A stretch of 64,000 nucleotides of DNA from Oscarella lobularis (lineage: Eukaryota; Porifera; Homoscleromorpha; Homosclerophorida; Oscarellidae): positions 1,426,001-1,490,000 of the forward strand of contig NC_089178.1 of NCBI RefSeq assembly GCF_947507565.1. Reading direction: 5' to 3'. Positions 49,756 through 62,200 of the stretch are shown here, in pieces; the first letter of the stretch is position 1, and every line of letters begins with the position of its first letter. Made by a program: the position numbers and the translations under genes. A model generated the notes under the pieces. It was not told where the DNA came from. It did not search any database and saw nothing but the letters and a program-made list of their open reading frames with translations.

Positions 49756-50083
49756 GGATAATTAGTAGTCACATGTCGCGTTGCCATAGCGTGTCGCAGG
49801 CGATGTGGCAGCAACGTTAGTGTTACGGTGGAATCAGTATTCGCCGAAAGCGACTGGGGGACCCCTTTCGTGTCGCGCGACGATTTCTATCTGAGTTCCT
49901 CGTCTGCGCGAGTCGGCATCTCGTCCTAATTTGAGCCTACAGTGCCACGCAACACTCTACTTACCGATGGAAGCAATTGCCAACGACGTGACGAGATTCT
50001 GATCCGACCGTAACACTAACGTTGCTACCACATCGCGTGCGACACGCTATGGCAAAGCGACATGTGACTACCAATTATAGAAA
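49756..50083. repeat. MITE of about 330 bp
   Basis: Inverted ends of about 85 bp: ATAATTAGTAGTCACATGTC ... GCAACGTTAGTGTTACGG at the left, and CCGTAACACTAACGTTGCTA ... GACATGTGACTACCAATTAT at the right. The middle 160 bp is single-copy within the element and shares CCGAAAGCGACTGGGG with the partial copy at 26.5 kb. Confidence 0.82.
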
Positions 50084-50244
50084 TTTAACGCAGTTAAATG
50101 GTGTTGATATCTATTGGACCGACGCGCCAATTATCGATAAGGCTAGGGGTGGACATTGGGCTAATCAGTCCGTCTACTACTGCGCCAGTGAGAAGGTGGC
50201 GCCTACGCCTATCGTGGTTCTTCCTTTTTCTTTGCACTCCGACA
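50084..50244. other. Short flank with YWTD-like phrase
   Basis: Plus-strand LNGVDIYWTDAPIIDKARGG in a frame opening before the MITE border. See the entry at 49513. Confidence 0.3.
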
Positions 50245-51450
50245 ATTTCACTCCGCTATGGACGCCACGGACAACGCAACAGACGGTCCCGAAGCGCAGG
50301 CAGGCGCTCAAGCTCAAGCTTGCTCAACCTTCCCAGGCAGTGGCGCTCGGCGTCCTGGAGCAAATCGATCGCGCGGGTAGTCGAGGGGAGTTTTACCGCC
50401 CGCGAGGCGCGCAACGAAGGAACGGCTCCGCCAGCACCGTCTAACATCGCGCCAGCGCCAGCTGTTCCGCCGAAGCCCGCCGTGCCTCCCGCTCTCATCG
50501 GACAAGGTCTTCCGCCGCCGCCGCCAGATGGACCCGCTCCAGGTGAGACGCGAAAACTCCGCTCTTTTCCGTGCAAACCCCGAATCCGCCGCGGCGAAAC
50601 GATGTTACCCGCCGCCCCGCGCTGAGCCAACGTCTTTCTTTCTCGTCGGTAGCCTTAGGTGCTCTACCGCCCGCAGCAGCGATTGCTGGCATAGCGGTTG
50701 CCCCAAACGCGCCCTCAGCTGGCGTTGCTGCAATGGAACTCCCCTTTCTCTCTCGGCGATGGATTTACTATCCCTCACCGCCTTGTGGCCCACATTCGCG
50801 CCTGAGAGTTTGTCGACATGACAGAGCTTCTCCCAGACAAACCAGGAACTCCTCCGGCGCGAGGCGGCGATGTTCGCTGAGCGCGAGCCGCCGGGAGCGC
50901 CTCGCGCGTGCTGCGCCAGATCCCGTCGATCATGAGCTGGGCTCGCTGTTTCTGCGCTTACGCCGCCGTTTGCTGCTCTGGCGCCCGGTCCGCCGGGCAC
51001 AATTTTTGGGTGTACCTGCGCCTAATCCTACAAGAAGCAGCTCGCAACGGCGGCGATGGCTGGCGCCTCCACGACACACGCTTCCGGCAGCTTCCGCGGC
51101 CGACGCCACGGCAAACTAGGGCGTTGTCTCGCCAGGACTCTACGCTCAGACGTTTTTTGCGCTGGGCCGCCTTGCACTGGCTCGACGGCGATCATGTCGC
51201 CGCCGACTGCGCGCTCGCCCCGCTGGCACCCGTTACTAAACCAAATGTTCTAACGACGGCGCGCAGCCAGCGTGAGCGTGCGCCTGCCGACAAGCCAATC
51301 TGCTGTTTGTACGACGCCGGACGCTGCACGTTCCGTGATTGCTCCTTCCGCCCACGTTTGCGCTACAAAGTTCAACACCGCAGTCGCGACTGCGTGGAAA
51401 ACTCCGAGGCGAAGCGCTCTCGATCGGCGCGCGCCCAGAACGGGGAGTAG
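50245..51450 (+). pseudogene. DIRS copy 3: Gag relic, plus strand
   Basis: Begins near ATGGACGCCACGGACAACGC (about 50262), Ala/Gln/Pro-rich. Frame changes lead into the helical middle (ARCFCAYAAVCCSGARSAGH, about 50940-51000) and a C-terminal CCCH-type finger (CCLYDAGRCTFRDCSF, about 51300-51350) with an Arg/Ser tail ending at 51450, closely parallel to the intact Gag at 22.0-22.2 kb. The FDLGELLPEN-type block is only partly readable near 50800 (MTELLPDKPGT in one frame). No RT follows; at about 51.7 kb a DIRS copy in the opposite orientation begins. Confidence 0.75.
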
Positions 51451-51735
51451 CATCATCCTCCCAACCGGACGTGCGTTGCATGGTTGCATGATTGGTTTTT
51501 TGTGGGTTCAGTGCCCCCTCCCCTTTTTTCTCTCGTGTCTGTCGGGTTAGGGGACGTTGTTCCCTCCTCTGTGCCATTTCCGCTGCTGCGCCACTTGTGT
51601 TGTTTCGGGGCGTAGGCCCAAAGGCGTGGCAGCAAAAACTGTGGCCCCAAAAATTGGCCGCTTGCACGCCTTGCGATTCCAGCGCCCGAAGAACGCTCTC
51701 CACAAGCCGTGCCCGCGAAAGCGGGCGACCATCCT
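51451..51735. other. Junction between DIRS copies 3 and 4
   Basis: GC-rich, no motif. Antisense frames here overlap each other and carry nothing recognised. Confidence 0.5.
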
Positions 51736-51760
51736 CAGAACAGAAGAGCGCCCCCAGCCT

Positions 51761-52480
51761 CTAGCCACGGCACGCCAAGTGAGACAGAAGCGCCCCCACC
51801 GGAAACAGATCCGTATCCGTGCGACCCATATAGATCGCGACGCCCTGACGAAAAGGATCCGTCTTCGACTGCTTTAGGCGTAAGCCCACCACGGATGGCG
51901 ACGTCCAGGAATCCACCACGACGGTTAACGCCGACAAATGGCGCATCGGGTTGAACGGCCCGTCCACTACAAATTCGCCCGGGCGCAAGAAGCCGAAAAC
52001 CCCACAACAGCACGCTGCCCAGAGCATCTTTGCCACCGAACTGTCTGCCGATGCGGCCTAAGCGTTCCGTAGCAGCCGTAGGATTGCCGGAGTAATCGGA
52101 AGGCGCCGATCGGGCGCCGGTCGACCCTGATGACGCTTAATTCCCCGCAGCACCAAATCCAGCTGAGGGTGCGCGGCCGCAAACGGATCACCCATGCCAG
52201 ACGTCACCATCCAATGCCTCACGCCAGCCAGGTAAGATATAATTGTGCTATATGCCTTGCCTTCTAGCGCTAAAGCCGCGCAAAACCCGCAAGAAAAGAT
52301 TCAGACGCAGGCAACGGCGTCAGTCCCCGCTGGCAGCAGAAACGGGCATAGTGATGCTCCCGGTTTGGTACGCCCGGCGAGTGGAGTCTGCAACGCCAAG
52401 CGCAGCAAATTCCCAAACTGCGATCGCCAGTCCTGCTGTAGCCAGTTGATCCGCCGCGGTTCCAACAGCTCCCATAGCGC
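51761..52480 (-). pseudogene. Tyrosine recombinase of DIRS copy 4, C-terminally truncated
   Basis: The N-terminal domain is scattered over frames near 52420-52250. Frame 52036-51761 reads LWAACCCGVFGFLRPGEFVV with the first catalytic Arg, then LRLKQSKTDPFRQGVAIYMG and FPVGALLSHLACRG. The HxxR and Tyr part that should follow is missing at the border near 51740. Non-functional. Confidence 0.82.
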
Positions 52481-52489
52481 TGAGGCACA

Positions 52490-53560
52490 GGGAAGCTCTC
52501 CTCGGCTATCTGCTGACAGAATCTCTTAATGTCCGTTACCGCGTGCCCCCGGGACAGCGCGTCCGCGACGTGATTTAGCTTTCCGGGCAAGTGCCGAGCT
52601 CGCAGAGTGAAAGAGAACGTTGCCTTTATAAACTGCAGGGAGCGCAACAGCGGCATCAGGGTGGCATCACGGGATGTTCCCAAGTTGACTGCCGCCACGA
52701 CCGTGGAATTATCTGATTCCAATAGCACGGCAGAGCCGACCACTCCCTTCCCCAGACCGCCGCCGCCACCACCACCGGTACCAGCTCCTTGAGGGCTATT
52801 CGCTCGGGGCGCCACACCGTAGACCAAGGCGCGTTAAACCACCGCGAACCGGACACCGCCGCGCACCCCCACGACCCCAAAGCATCGGATTGTACCCGAA
52901 ACGTCGGCTGGGCCGCGATGGACGAAAAGAATCCTCTGCCGTTCCAATGCTCGAGGAACAGGCTCCGCCACAACAGGTCCGCTCTTGCCTCTGCGCTAAG
53001 ACGCAGAACGTGGTGCATCTCGGGGCGCCGCATCGACAGATCGATGAGCCGCCGCACGAACGACCGCCCCGCTGGGATGGCCTTTGCCGCGTGATGCAGG
53101 AGACCCACCAGCGACAACAAGTCCACAATAAGTTGCCACCGTCCCGGCGGGCCCGACTTCGGAATGACGCCGAACGGACTGACATGGACCCCCGCCTAAT
53201 TTCGAACGGACCAGAGCAGTGTACCCGCCGCCACCTCGGCCGCGATATAGCGCCAAACCACATCCGGGTGTTCCGCTGCCGAGCGCATGTTACGCCTCGA
53301 CCTTGCACGCGAGGTGCAGCCATCGTCATAGCCAATGCGGAAGCCGTTTGCCAGGCCCTCCACCAGCAGATTGGCAAAGTCTCCATCCGGATAGACCGCC
53401 AACGCCGCTTGCCACGCCTCCACTCTGATCGGAGATGACGCTGGAGCTGCCCACTTCGTCGAGCGCGTCATTCGCGCTGCGCCAGCCATCTCGAGCTCCC
53501 GCAAGCGAGGCAGGAGAACGTGAGCCCCGCCGGCTAAGCTGCAAGCATCTACGCCAGAAC
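52490..53560 (-). pseudogene. RT stump and RNase H of DIRS copy 4
   Basis: Frame 54086-53196 ends with the RT N-terminal region (SSPIRVEAWQAALAVYPDGD, ANGFRIGYDDG, about 53440-53320), parallel to the region before motif A in copy 1. FGVIPKSGPPGRWQLIVDL follows in another frame, then the jump to the thumb (LLSLVGLLHHA) and RNase H: VQSDALGSWGCAAV (first Asp), KELVPVV, LLESDNSTVVAAVN (in the next frame) and LNHVADALSRGHAV (about 52560). The RNase H acidic residues are all present, spread over two frames. The RT deletion is clean at the protein level, which suggests an internal deletion during replication rather than random decay. Confidence 0.85.
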
Positions 53561-53569
53561 ATCCAGTAA

Positions 53570-55264
53570 TTAGCCTAAATTTACTAAAATAACAACCACG
53601 CCCTTGCGCGTGTGCCACCCTCAAACGAAGCAAAACAAAGCAATCGCCATGCGCCCAAGCGACCAAAGAAAACAAAATCCCGCAAACCGCTTGTTCCCCC
53701 CACGCCCCAAAGGGGGCGAGAACGCAACAAAAGAAAAAAGCACCAGTTGGGCGGGCCCGCCCACGGCGCCTGTGTTGGCGTCGACGGCTTGCACGCGCTT
53801 GCCTTGTGCCCCTCCATGCCGCACTTGCTGCAAACATGCATGAAGACGCAACTGGCCCCGTACGGGCAGCCGTCCTTCCCAAAATTGAACAGCTTGCAAT
53901 ACTGCTGCTTGCGCTGCTTTGCCCCTTTTTCCTTAAACTTGCGGTAAACCACTTCAGACGCCGGCGCGAGCGCGCAGTCCTCCGAAGCGTGGTCTGCCTT
54001 GAGGCAATATTCGCACGAAGGCGAAGCCCTCGCCGGCACAGCTGTACTAAGTATCTCAGCCATGAAGGAATTGGGGAATAGGGCAAGGTCCAACGCCGAC
54101 CACGTCTTCACCAAGTTTGCTGCCGCTTGTGCACGGAACAGCCGGTCGTATTATAGCCAGCCCGAACCCCCGCGACGTTGAGCTTCGTCAACGAGCAGGC
54201 GTAGGTACGCCATAAGCTCCGTCGAGCGCTGCGGCTGGGAAGACAAGGTCACCGCCGCGAACTCGGCGAAGGCATAACCCAGGAAAGCAACAACGTCAAA
54301 CGTCGCATCGGTGTGCGGGGAGTGAATCAGCCCGCTGCGATACCCCGCTCGGCCTCGCGTCGTCGCAGCTCGACGTCATCCGGGAGCAGTTCGGAGAAGT
54401 CGACAAACTTTCCATCGAGAATTTTATCGACCAGCCTCTCCCGGCACTGGCGTTAAAGCCTCGCCCAATGAGAACGGGGCGGCGCGAGCCTTCTTCGCTG
54501 GAGGCGGTCCGTCCGACCAAAAACGACGGAAGCCACTCCGGAAGTGCCGCTGGCGCTGACGCAACCCACGCCGGCTGCGCTAAGGGCGCCGCCGCACTCA
54601 GGCCGGGCAGCCCCGAAACTCCCGGCGGAGGAGGTTGACCCGCCGTCGCCGGATTGGCCGTAGCGCTTGCCACTCTTGGCGCCTGCACGTCATTCACCGT
54701 TCGTGTGGGCGCCACTGTTCGAACCTCCGAGGGAGAATGACGGGAAGGGAGCCGACCGCGCGCTCGCCGCTCCCTGCGCGCGCCCAAGACCAGAAGGAAC
54801 GCTGGATGACGGCACACTGCCCAGCGCGCCTCTGCCGCCACACTGCCCAGCGCCCCTCTGCCGCCACCCGCTGCAAAGAAAAACAGGCTAAGCCCCGCCT
54901 CTCGCCAATACCCGCTGCAGGTGTTGCGCGCCAAATGAGCCCGCCTTGGCCGACCGCCAACACCAAGGTCCGATCGCCACGGAACGCCCTCCCCCGCGAT
55001 TGGGAGCGCCTTTACCCGAAAAGGGATAGAGAAATGCCTACCTGCACGATCCGGTACGACTTCCGAGACCGCCGACTGAACGAATGAGCGCAGCGGGAAT
55101 CGCTGTTCGTCCGCCGTCTGAATCCAAATATCCGATGTCCGTGGAAGCGCTGACCCTGACGCCTGAGACGACGGGTTTGCCGGGGCTGTTTGGGCGATCG
55201 GCGCCGGCGACGAAACTGAGGGAGCGACCGACGATCCAGTGGCCGACGGTGCACTCAGCGGCAC
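53570..55264 (-). pseudogene. Gag of DIRS copy 4
   Basis: It starts near MPLSAPSATGSSVAPSVSS and has FPLRSFVQSAVSEVVPDRA, where a CAG-GTAGGC donor at about 55050 suggests the same intron as in the intact Gag. Then comes LPEWLPSFLVGR (about 54530) and the SMESLSTSPNCSR region with the conserved Leu-rich block one frame away (about 54420-54350). After a gap the frame 54114-53584 carries two zinc modules: CEYCLKADHASEDC (about 54005-53965), and CKLFNFGKDGCPYGASCVFM with H, merging into CSKCGMEGHKASAC (about 53890-53790). Richer in zinc fingers than the 22-kb Gag. Broken by several shifts. Confidence 0.78.
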
Positions 55265-55370
55265 CGCCGATCGCGATGGAAGGCTCGGCGCCGAGCGCCG
55301 GTTGGCGAATAATCCCGAGAGCCCGAGGGAGGTCGTCGCGCGACTGACTGCGAGTTCTCATCGACGGAAG

Positions 55371-55970
55371 CATAAAGTAAAGAAGCACCTATCTCGCAAG
55401 CAGGCTAGCGACCCAATGCCCTCTCTACCCGGATCGCGCGCCACAATTCCCGCCCGTTACGAATATCAACCGCGTCTAACGGTGTTCGTTAGACTTCACT
55501 TCTCCTATCCACGTGACCCCATCTAATCCTACACACATAGCGAACACTACAATGGCTTAGGAAAAGGCAAATCACCCTTGAAATCGATCGCTCATTTGTA
55601 CTATGTAGAACGGACGTTTTTTTCAGACCCGGACACTTTTTCACCCGGACGCTCTTTTCCGTGTGACAGCTCTCTCGATCTGCGGGAAGGGAGTCGGGCC
55701 AGGGGGGTGCACTCGCGCGCGCTAATAACCCAACTTCCTCTCAAAAATTGCGATACTTCTCATTGTCGATTTTTGTTTTCGAACGCTTCAAACTGTTAAT
55801 TATCTTGCTATGCACATTTGACCCAGCGCGAGTTTGTTTCGCTACATTCGTCGCGAGGCCGACGGCGCGTTCCCAGACTAAACGTACCCGCCATTTCATT
55901 AAAAGGCTAGCTAGAACAATCAGAAATTCAGCGCAAAACAGAAATACAAAACATTTTCTTTCGGTCATCA
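55371..55970. other. Spacer between DIRS copy 4 and the receptor gene
   Basis: Contains the 3' flank of the receptor gene (minus strand). No AATAAA signal was identified close to the stop codon. Frames here are shadows. Confidence 0.5.
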
Positions 55971-56205
55971 TCATACGAGAGGTTGGGTAGTGTCGCTAGC
56001 TCGACGCGGGCTTTCGTACGTGAAACCAGCCGCCGTCGCTGCCCCTCTTCTGTGTTCTCCGAGAGTTGCATAGAGATGAGTGTTGCTGCTGACATCTTCG
56101 CTGATCGCATCTTCGTCAGGAGAGACGGGTGAAGATTCCGTTACTGGTTTTAAGCCATATGACGGATTAGAAATCTGTTGCTGCGATGCATCTTCTTGTT
56201 TAGAT
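55971..56205 (-). CDS. Receptor: cytoplasmic tail exon with NPSY and YATL motifs
   Basis: Last exon, after a CTTTAG acceptor, 78 residues to the TGA at 55971. It carries QISNPSYGLKP (an NPxY motif, used by PTB-domain adaptors and for endocytosis), an acidic Ser cluster (SSPVSPDEDAISED), THLYATLGEH (YxxL-type sorting or signalling motif) and a basic end (ESPRRASDTTQPLV). These are short motifs and could be chance, but their presence in a tail after a clean membrane span supports a signalling or internalising receptor. This exon and the preceding one have no frameshift, unlike the extracellular exons. Confidence 0.75.
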
Positions 56206-59200
56206 CTAAAGTATATAAAAAAAGACGCATACCATATTAATACATGTACAAGCTGCAACACCGCGTGGAACAAAGCTTACATGGCGTCCCTGCTCCTGGA
56301 GTGGCGGCAGACCAAAACACAAATTGCAACAGCGACGAAAAAGAGCACGGCGACACCGACCGAGGCACCAACGATGACGCCAAGACTGGGTCTACCGGAT
56401 TTTGCGTCTGAATTTTCATCTGCGTCCTTTTTTAGATAGCCAATGGTCGCGAAGAGTTTATCCAAAGCAGCCTCGTTTTCAGGTGATAAAGCAATGAGCT
56501 CCTCCTCTGTAAACTGCACGAGTTTACTCCCTGGAATATCTGACAAAATGAAAACAAGATTCGAAAACTCGTCGTTACTCTCCAAAAATGCGACGACATC
56601 TTGTGACGACCAATCTGTTGAATCTGAAAAAAAATTGCGGGTGCTATTACACTGAATGGTAATGCAAAACCTTTTGGAATCCCAAGTGGCACGATAACTC
56701 GTTCAGTCGCTGTTACTGACGACGACGACGTCATCCTAACGGTTGCCTCCGTTGATGGGTAAGATGCAACTGTTTCTACTCTCTTGCTTGTCGTCACTGA
56801 AGGAGACTGTTGCATCGAGACAGCTTTCGTGGGAATTTTTGCAGTCCCAGAGGTTAATATTAGTAGATGACTCCCCTGCTTCACTTGTTGAACCACTGCT
56901 AGGTCCTGCAGCCGTCGTAGGTTTTGCTGAGAAAGATGCCTTCACAGACGAATGCGCTGTTGAAACCGTCTGATGGAACGCTTCTGTAGACGGCACCAGC
57001 TTCGTATTAGGTTGAATTGAAGACGTTTCAGGTGGCGACTTCGTAGAAATGAAACTTGGCGTCTGTGAAGTCACTGCCGCTGCGGACGTTACAACAAACG
57101 GCGTCAATGAAGGCCTCGAACTTGTCGGAGACTCAGTCGTCATCGGAGAGTCAGTAGTCGTCTGGGGTCTCGTCGTGGTCGGAGGCGCAGTAGTAATCGG
57201 GGACGCTGTCGTATTTGGCGACGCCGTCGTAGCACACACCAGATCCGTCGGACTCGGCACTTCAGGCGTTGGAACAGATGAAACAGTAGGAGAAGCAACC
57301 GTAGGCAAATCTGTAGTCACAAATAATTCTAATTATTACGTTTACTTTAAGTAACTTAGTCTTACCTCCGGCCACTCCAAAGTCAATTGATCCAGAATCG
57401 GCTCGTGTACACCCTTGTCGGCTGTCGTAGAGAGTGTTGAGGTCGACAGACCCCGATCCTTGAGACTTGCCCGCCAATCCTAATATCCTTAAGCGAGTTC
57501 TGTTGCCTATATAGTGTGGAATCTTGGGGCCAACTGACACCGGACTGAACGTCCAAAACGCCAGTCTTTTCAATCGATATCAAAGAATTGTTGACAGTTT
57601 CAAATAAGCCGCGACTTCGAACGGCGCCGTAACTAACCCCGACATCGTAATCTCTAAGTTGGCTAAACGATTCTCCGCCGGAGCAAACGTCGCCGTTGCC
57701 CGAGCGAAAGGCCGGAGCCGCATAAACGTCACTGCCGTTAATGATTCGCTTATACGTCAAATACTGATTCGACAGTGGTTGCTTAGGCAAGCAACGTCCG
57801 GATATCGAGACGATCAACAGGTTGCGTTGAAACGACCAGCCAGATGACCCTTGGATATTGTCGACGCGCAGCCGATGATATCCTTCTGATAGATGAATCT
57901 TTACGGTCCGCTCGTACAAAAACGATGTGTATGCACCTGTTGTCGCTTCACGTCATCAATCCAAAGTCGACTCTGTCCGTATCCTCCGAGAAGGTAAAAC
58001 GTGTACGTGTCGCTGATGGGGATGAATAAGAAGGCGGAAAATCGAACGGCGTAATTGTACGTGAAAGATGCCGGCGATGAAGAGTCCACGTCGTATCCGA
58101 CACTGCTTGAATAGGCCAAAGGAGCGCTGCCGTAATAGATTGGTTCCCTGCTCAAGCTGCTTTCGATTCGAGCCAAGCTCGATCGCACTGCCACATCGTC
58201 AAATTCTTTCGGCGCATCGCTGCTGCAACTTGAACATCCTCGATAGAAATAAGCGAGACTAATTCTTTGAGGAGTTTGATCGGTTTTTACTCGATACTGG
58301 AAGTATTCAGCAATGACGCCGGACGTTAAAGAAGGCGAAGCGGCGCCGAGATAAAACGACGCGCCGTTCAAAGTCTTCGAGTACTGACTCGAAACGTCTA
58401 GGCCACCGCGAGCCCAAATTCGACCTTCGAGAATAGTACCGCGCGACCAGTACAACTTCCTTTCGACTATCACAGTTGCTTCGTCCATGGCTAGTCGGCC
58501 TTCCAGAGTGAGCGAGCCGCGGACGACGACGCGACAACGCGTTGCGTGTAAAGATGCCGATTGACGAACGACCAGTTGTCCATCAATCGATACTACGTCA
58601 TCGGCAGCGGAACCTCGTGCTAAATCGATACCACCGCCCGCTTCGACGATGACGTCGCCGACAGTGGCAACTTTCGTCGCTTCTTCAAATCGCATACTCC
58701 AACCTTGACTGACGTAGGTCAGTCGACCAAGCTTCACCTTTGCACCTTTCTCAAAAGTAAAATGATGGCTGGAGAATGAATAAAGTAGAATCTGACAGAA
58801 CCATTTCGCTCGAGATTGAAAATCGAACATTCTGAATGCTGCTTGGTAAATTGATTCTGATGTATCCATACGTTTGTAGCGAGAAGATGTTCTGTGAGAC
58901 ATTGTTGATGTTGCGCTAAACGAGATGGAGACAGAATTATCTCGCCACAGAGTCTTTCCGTCGTACACGTCGCGAGTGCTGTTCTGATACAAATCGTAAA
59001 TGTACCGTTTGTAGTCAAATGTTGAAGCGTACTCATCTTGCCACGACACGGAAGGGAGATTGCTCTGGCGTGCCGGAACGCCGTACACTTTCCACGCGCC
59101 AGAAGCGCGGACTAGTGTCGGAAAAGAGAATGATGGCGAAATAGCGTAGAAACCCACAGTTCCATTGTTCGAGAAAAACTTTGAAAAAGTGCCGACCTCA

Positions 59201-62200
59201 CGCTTGGATAGCTTCCACTCAAGAAAATCATCGTCCCTTCATTGCGTACATTCCATTGCAAATGCGCATCATTTGAACGAACCACGTGCACGAACAAGCC
59301 GAAGTTGATCAAGCCGAAAGCGAAGCCGTCCTCATCGACCGTGATGTCACTAGAACTTCCTGACCAAGACAAACCATCATAGATACGCATTGTGCCGCCG
59401 AGGCGATTAATCAGCCGACAGCCGTGGCAAATTATGCTTTTTGACGTCATCGTTTCATCTAACGTCATATTTCCAATGTTTTCGATCTCAACTTTTGTGA
59501 GCTCTTTTGTCGATTGGGAACCGCTCGATATGAAAAGAGATCGTCGCGCCGTGATTAGTGCCTTGGAGAACGAAGCGGCGCTGCCAACTATTCTTCGACC
59601 ACTCCACGTAAAATAATCAGCTGTAATACTACCCTGAAGTTCGAGATCGTCGCTACGCACGTCCAATCGATGATGGACGGAAATCGACGTCAAATGTTCG
59701 ACAAAAAGAGTCGGGTTGCTTTTCAATCCTCCAACAATTAGGGACCTGACAGAAATAGGAGCGACACTTGTAACGATCACTGCGTAGGAGCCGCGGGCCG
59801 TTATAAAAACAATATCGACCGCCGTCGGCACGCGAGGCGGCGTCCAGTTATTGGGATCAAGCCAACTGCCGCCGTTTGTATTGCTCCACAGGACGATGCT
59901 GCCGAAAGCGCTCGTCTTCCGAAATTCGACGTCGCCGGCGTGTTTCACCAATCGACCGCCGGCATCAACGTAGTCGGCGTAGAACGTCGCAATTCCGTCG
60001 TTGTGCGTTTTGTTGATCAGGCCAGCGTTGACGATTTTCGGCGGAGTTTGACTGAGCGACGTGTGCGAGTACCACAGTATATCCGATAGAATGAGAAGAA
60101 CGCCAGAGCTCGTTACGTTCATCCCCGCACCGTTTCTCGCCACGATCGGACCCTCCTGATCCATGACGCACACCGAATTGGTTTGTTTGTCGACGAACTG
60201 ACTAGAGAACGACAAAGACGATCCGTTGACGACAGCGGCATACGTCAGATTTTGAAGGTACTGTTTCGGAAAGCCCGGTCCTTGCACTTTCATCAATAGC
60301 ATACTTCCCCACGACTTCCACGAACTTGATACGACAAACAAGTCAATTCGAAGCCGTCGAATTCCCGCCACAAGATCGTGCGCGAAAGTCTGTTCGTACA
60401 AGAAGCTCAAGTACGAGTTACCCGTCCGCACCTGCTTGCCGTCAATCCACAATCGATATCGACCGTAGCCAGTCGAAAAGAAAAACTGGTAGCGTCCCGT
60501 AGATGGCACGTCCCAAAAGGCGAGATAGCGAATGCCGTAATTGTAAGTGAACGAGTATGGCGACGTCTGGTCGACGTCGACGCCGTTCAATTGGAATCTA
60601 AGTGGACCGTTCCCCTTTCGTCGCGGGAAACGACTCAACGTGGAACGCACTTCAATCGCGTTGGGAATCGTAGCCAAATCGTCAAATTCCTTCGAGCGTA
60701 GCCGTTTGCAGGAGTTTTCCCAGCGCGATAAAAGTCGTTGAAGCTATTTAGTCTTGGAGTCGTTGCCGTGGCAACTCTGTACTCAAAGTACTCTGCCACG
60801 ACGCCAGTGTAGTTTGGAGCTTTTGGCGTCTGCAGCAGGCGAAGTTGAATGCTGTCTATTACTTTGAGGTAGTCGCTTGATATCTTTGACTGCTGCTCGA
60901 GAATAATGGTTCCGTTGTGTCCACTTATAATTCCATCTGTCCATTCCATGCCCGATTGCAGTGTCGCCGAACCGTTTCCAATATTGAAATCGCTGCTGAT
61001 AAACGTTTTCCCTTTGACAAAGAGTCGACCAGAAGCCGAAGAGAACAAGCCCTTCGTTAACAATTGGCCGTCAATGCGAATCGTGTTTCCGCCCGAGGAT
61101 ACGAACGTTCCGTTCTCTTGTACGACGAGTCTTCCAGTCGATTCCCACACGGCCGCTGAACTTTCTACTGTCCAGCCATTTTCGATGACAACATCGTTAA
61201 CAGTCGGCATTGAGGACGATCTGAACAGCATTTTCCAGGCTGACGAGGAACTGATTGCATTTAACTACCGTGACTATCAAATACAACGTCACCGAGAACT
61301 TCCAAAAGGCTTGAGCCGCTCGAATAGCCGAAGACGCTTACAGCAACATAACCCCGATATGCCGAGATCCATAACAAAGATCCCGTAGTTGATCAAACCA
61401 CATCGAAAGCCGTCTAAAGGACTAGGCGATGGCGCCTGGCTAAGTGAATGATGTACCGGTAAAGCCGAGTAAAGTCCGTAGTTGTACACGGTACAATTGA
61501 CGCAGTTCAGATAAGACGAAGAGCCGTAGGTGTCATCGTAGGTCAAGTTGCCTCGATTCTCGACGACAACGTACCGAAAATATTTTGTAGAAAAACTTCC
61601 CTTCGATATGACGAACGACGTCAAAGCGACAAGACGACCCCGATTCGTTACCGGCACCAAAGCGCCGTCGATATACTGCCCGGCCCACGTCATCCTATTC
61701 GTCTGAACGAAACCTCTCACTGTCAATTTAGCCGAGTGAACACCGAACCTATCCGATACAAATAACTTGGCCGACGATTCGACGATCAACTCGACGTCGC
61801 TTCTGGATGATCCGGCAGATAGTGACGTCACATTGACGACAACGTAGTTGGGTATCGTCACCTGATACGACCAGGGAAGCGTGATGTGAACGACATCGTC
61901 CAAGCGTGGAATCCGCGACGGATTCCAGTTGGCTGCGTCGTTCCAACTGCCGCCGTTCGGATTCGCCCATATCGCCAATCCACCCGAAACGCTTGCGTCC
62001 CGAAATTCTAAGAAACCCGTCTCCGTTCGCTGACTGCTTCCGGGTTTGCCGATGTATTTGCCGTAGATTGCCGCCGTGCCTGGTAGGTCGCGTCGAACGA
62101 GCAGACCGGCGTTGACGAACGACGTCACGCCGCCGAGTTTAGCGTCTGAGTACCAGATAACGTCGTCGAGCACGTGAAATTCGCATTTTGAACAAATGTC

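Larger units (their letters stand above)
51736..55370 (-). mobile_element. DIRS copy 4, RT core deleted
   Basis: Minus-strand DIRS element with Gag, a stump of RT, RNase H and tyrosine recombinase in order, all with frame breaks. RT motifs A, B and C are absent: the text passes from GRWQLIVDL (about 53150) straight to LSLVGLLHHAAKA (about 53115). Split direct repeats were not identified at its ends. Confidence 0.88.

Noticed and set aside
55971-56205. ITIM in the receptor tail
   Set aside because: THLYATL has His where the ITIM consensus wants S/I/V/L two residues before Tyr; only a YxxL motif can be claimed.
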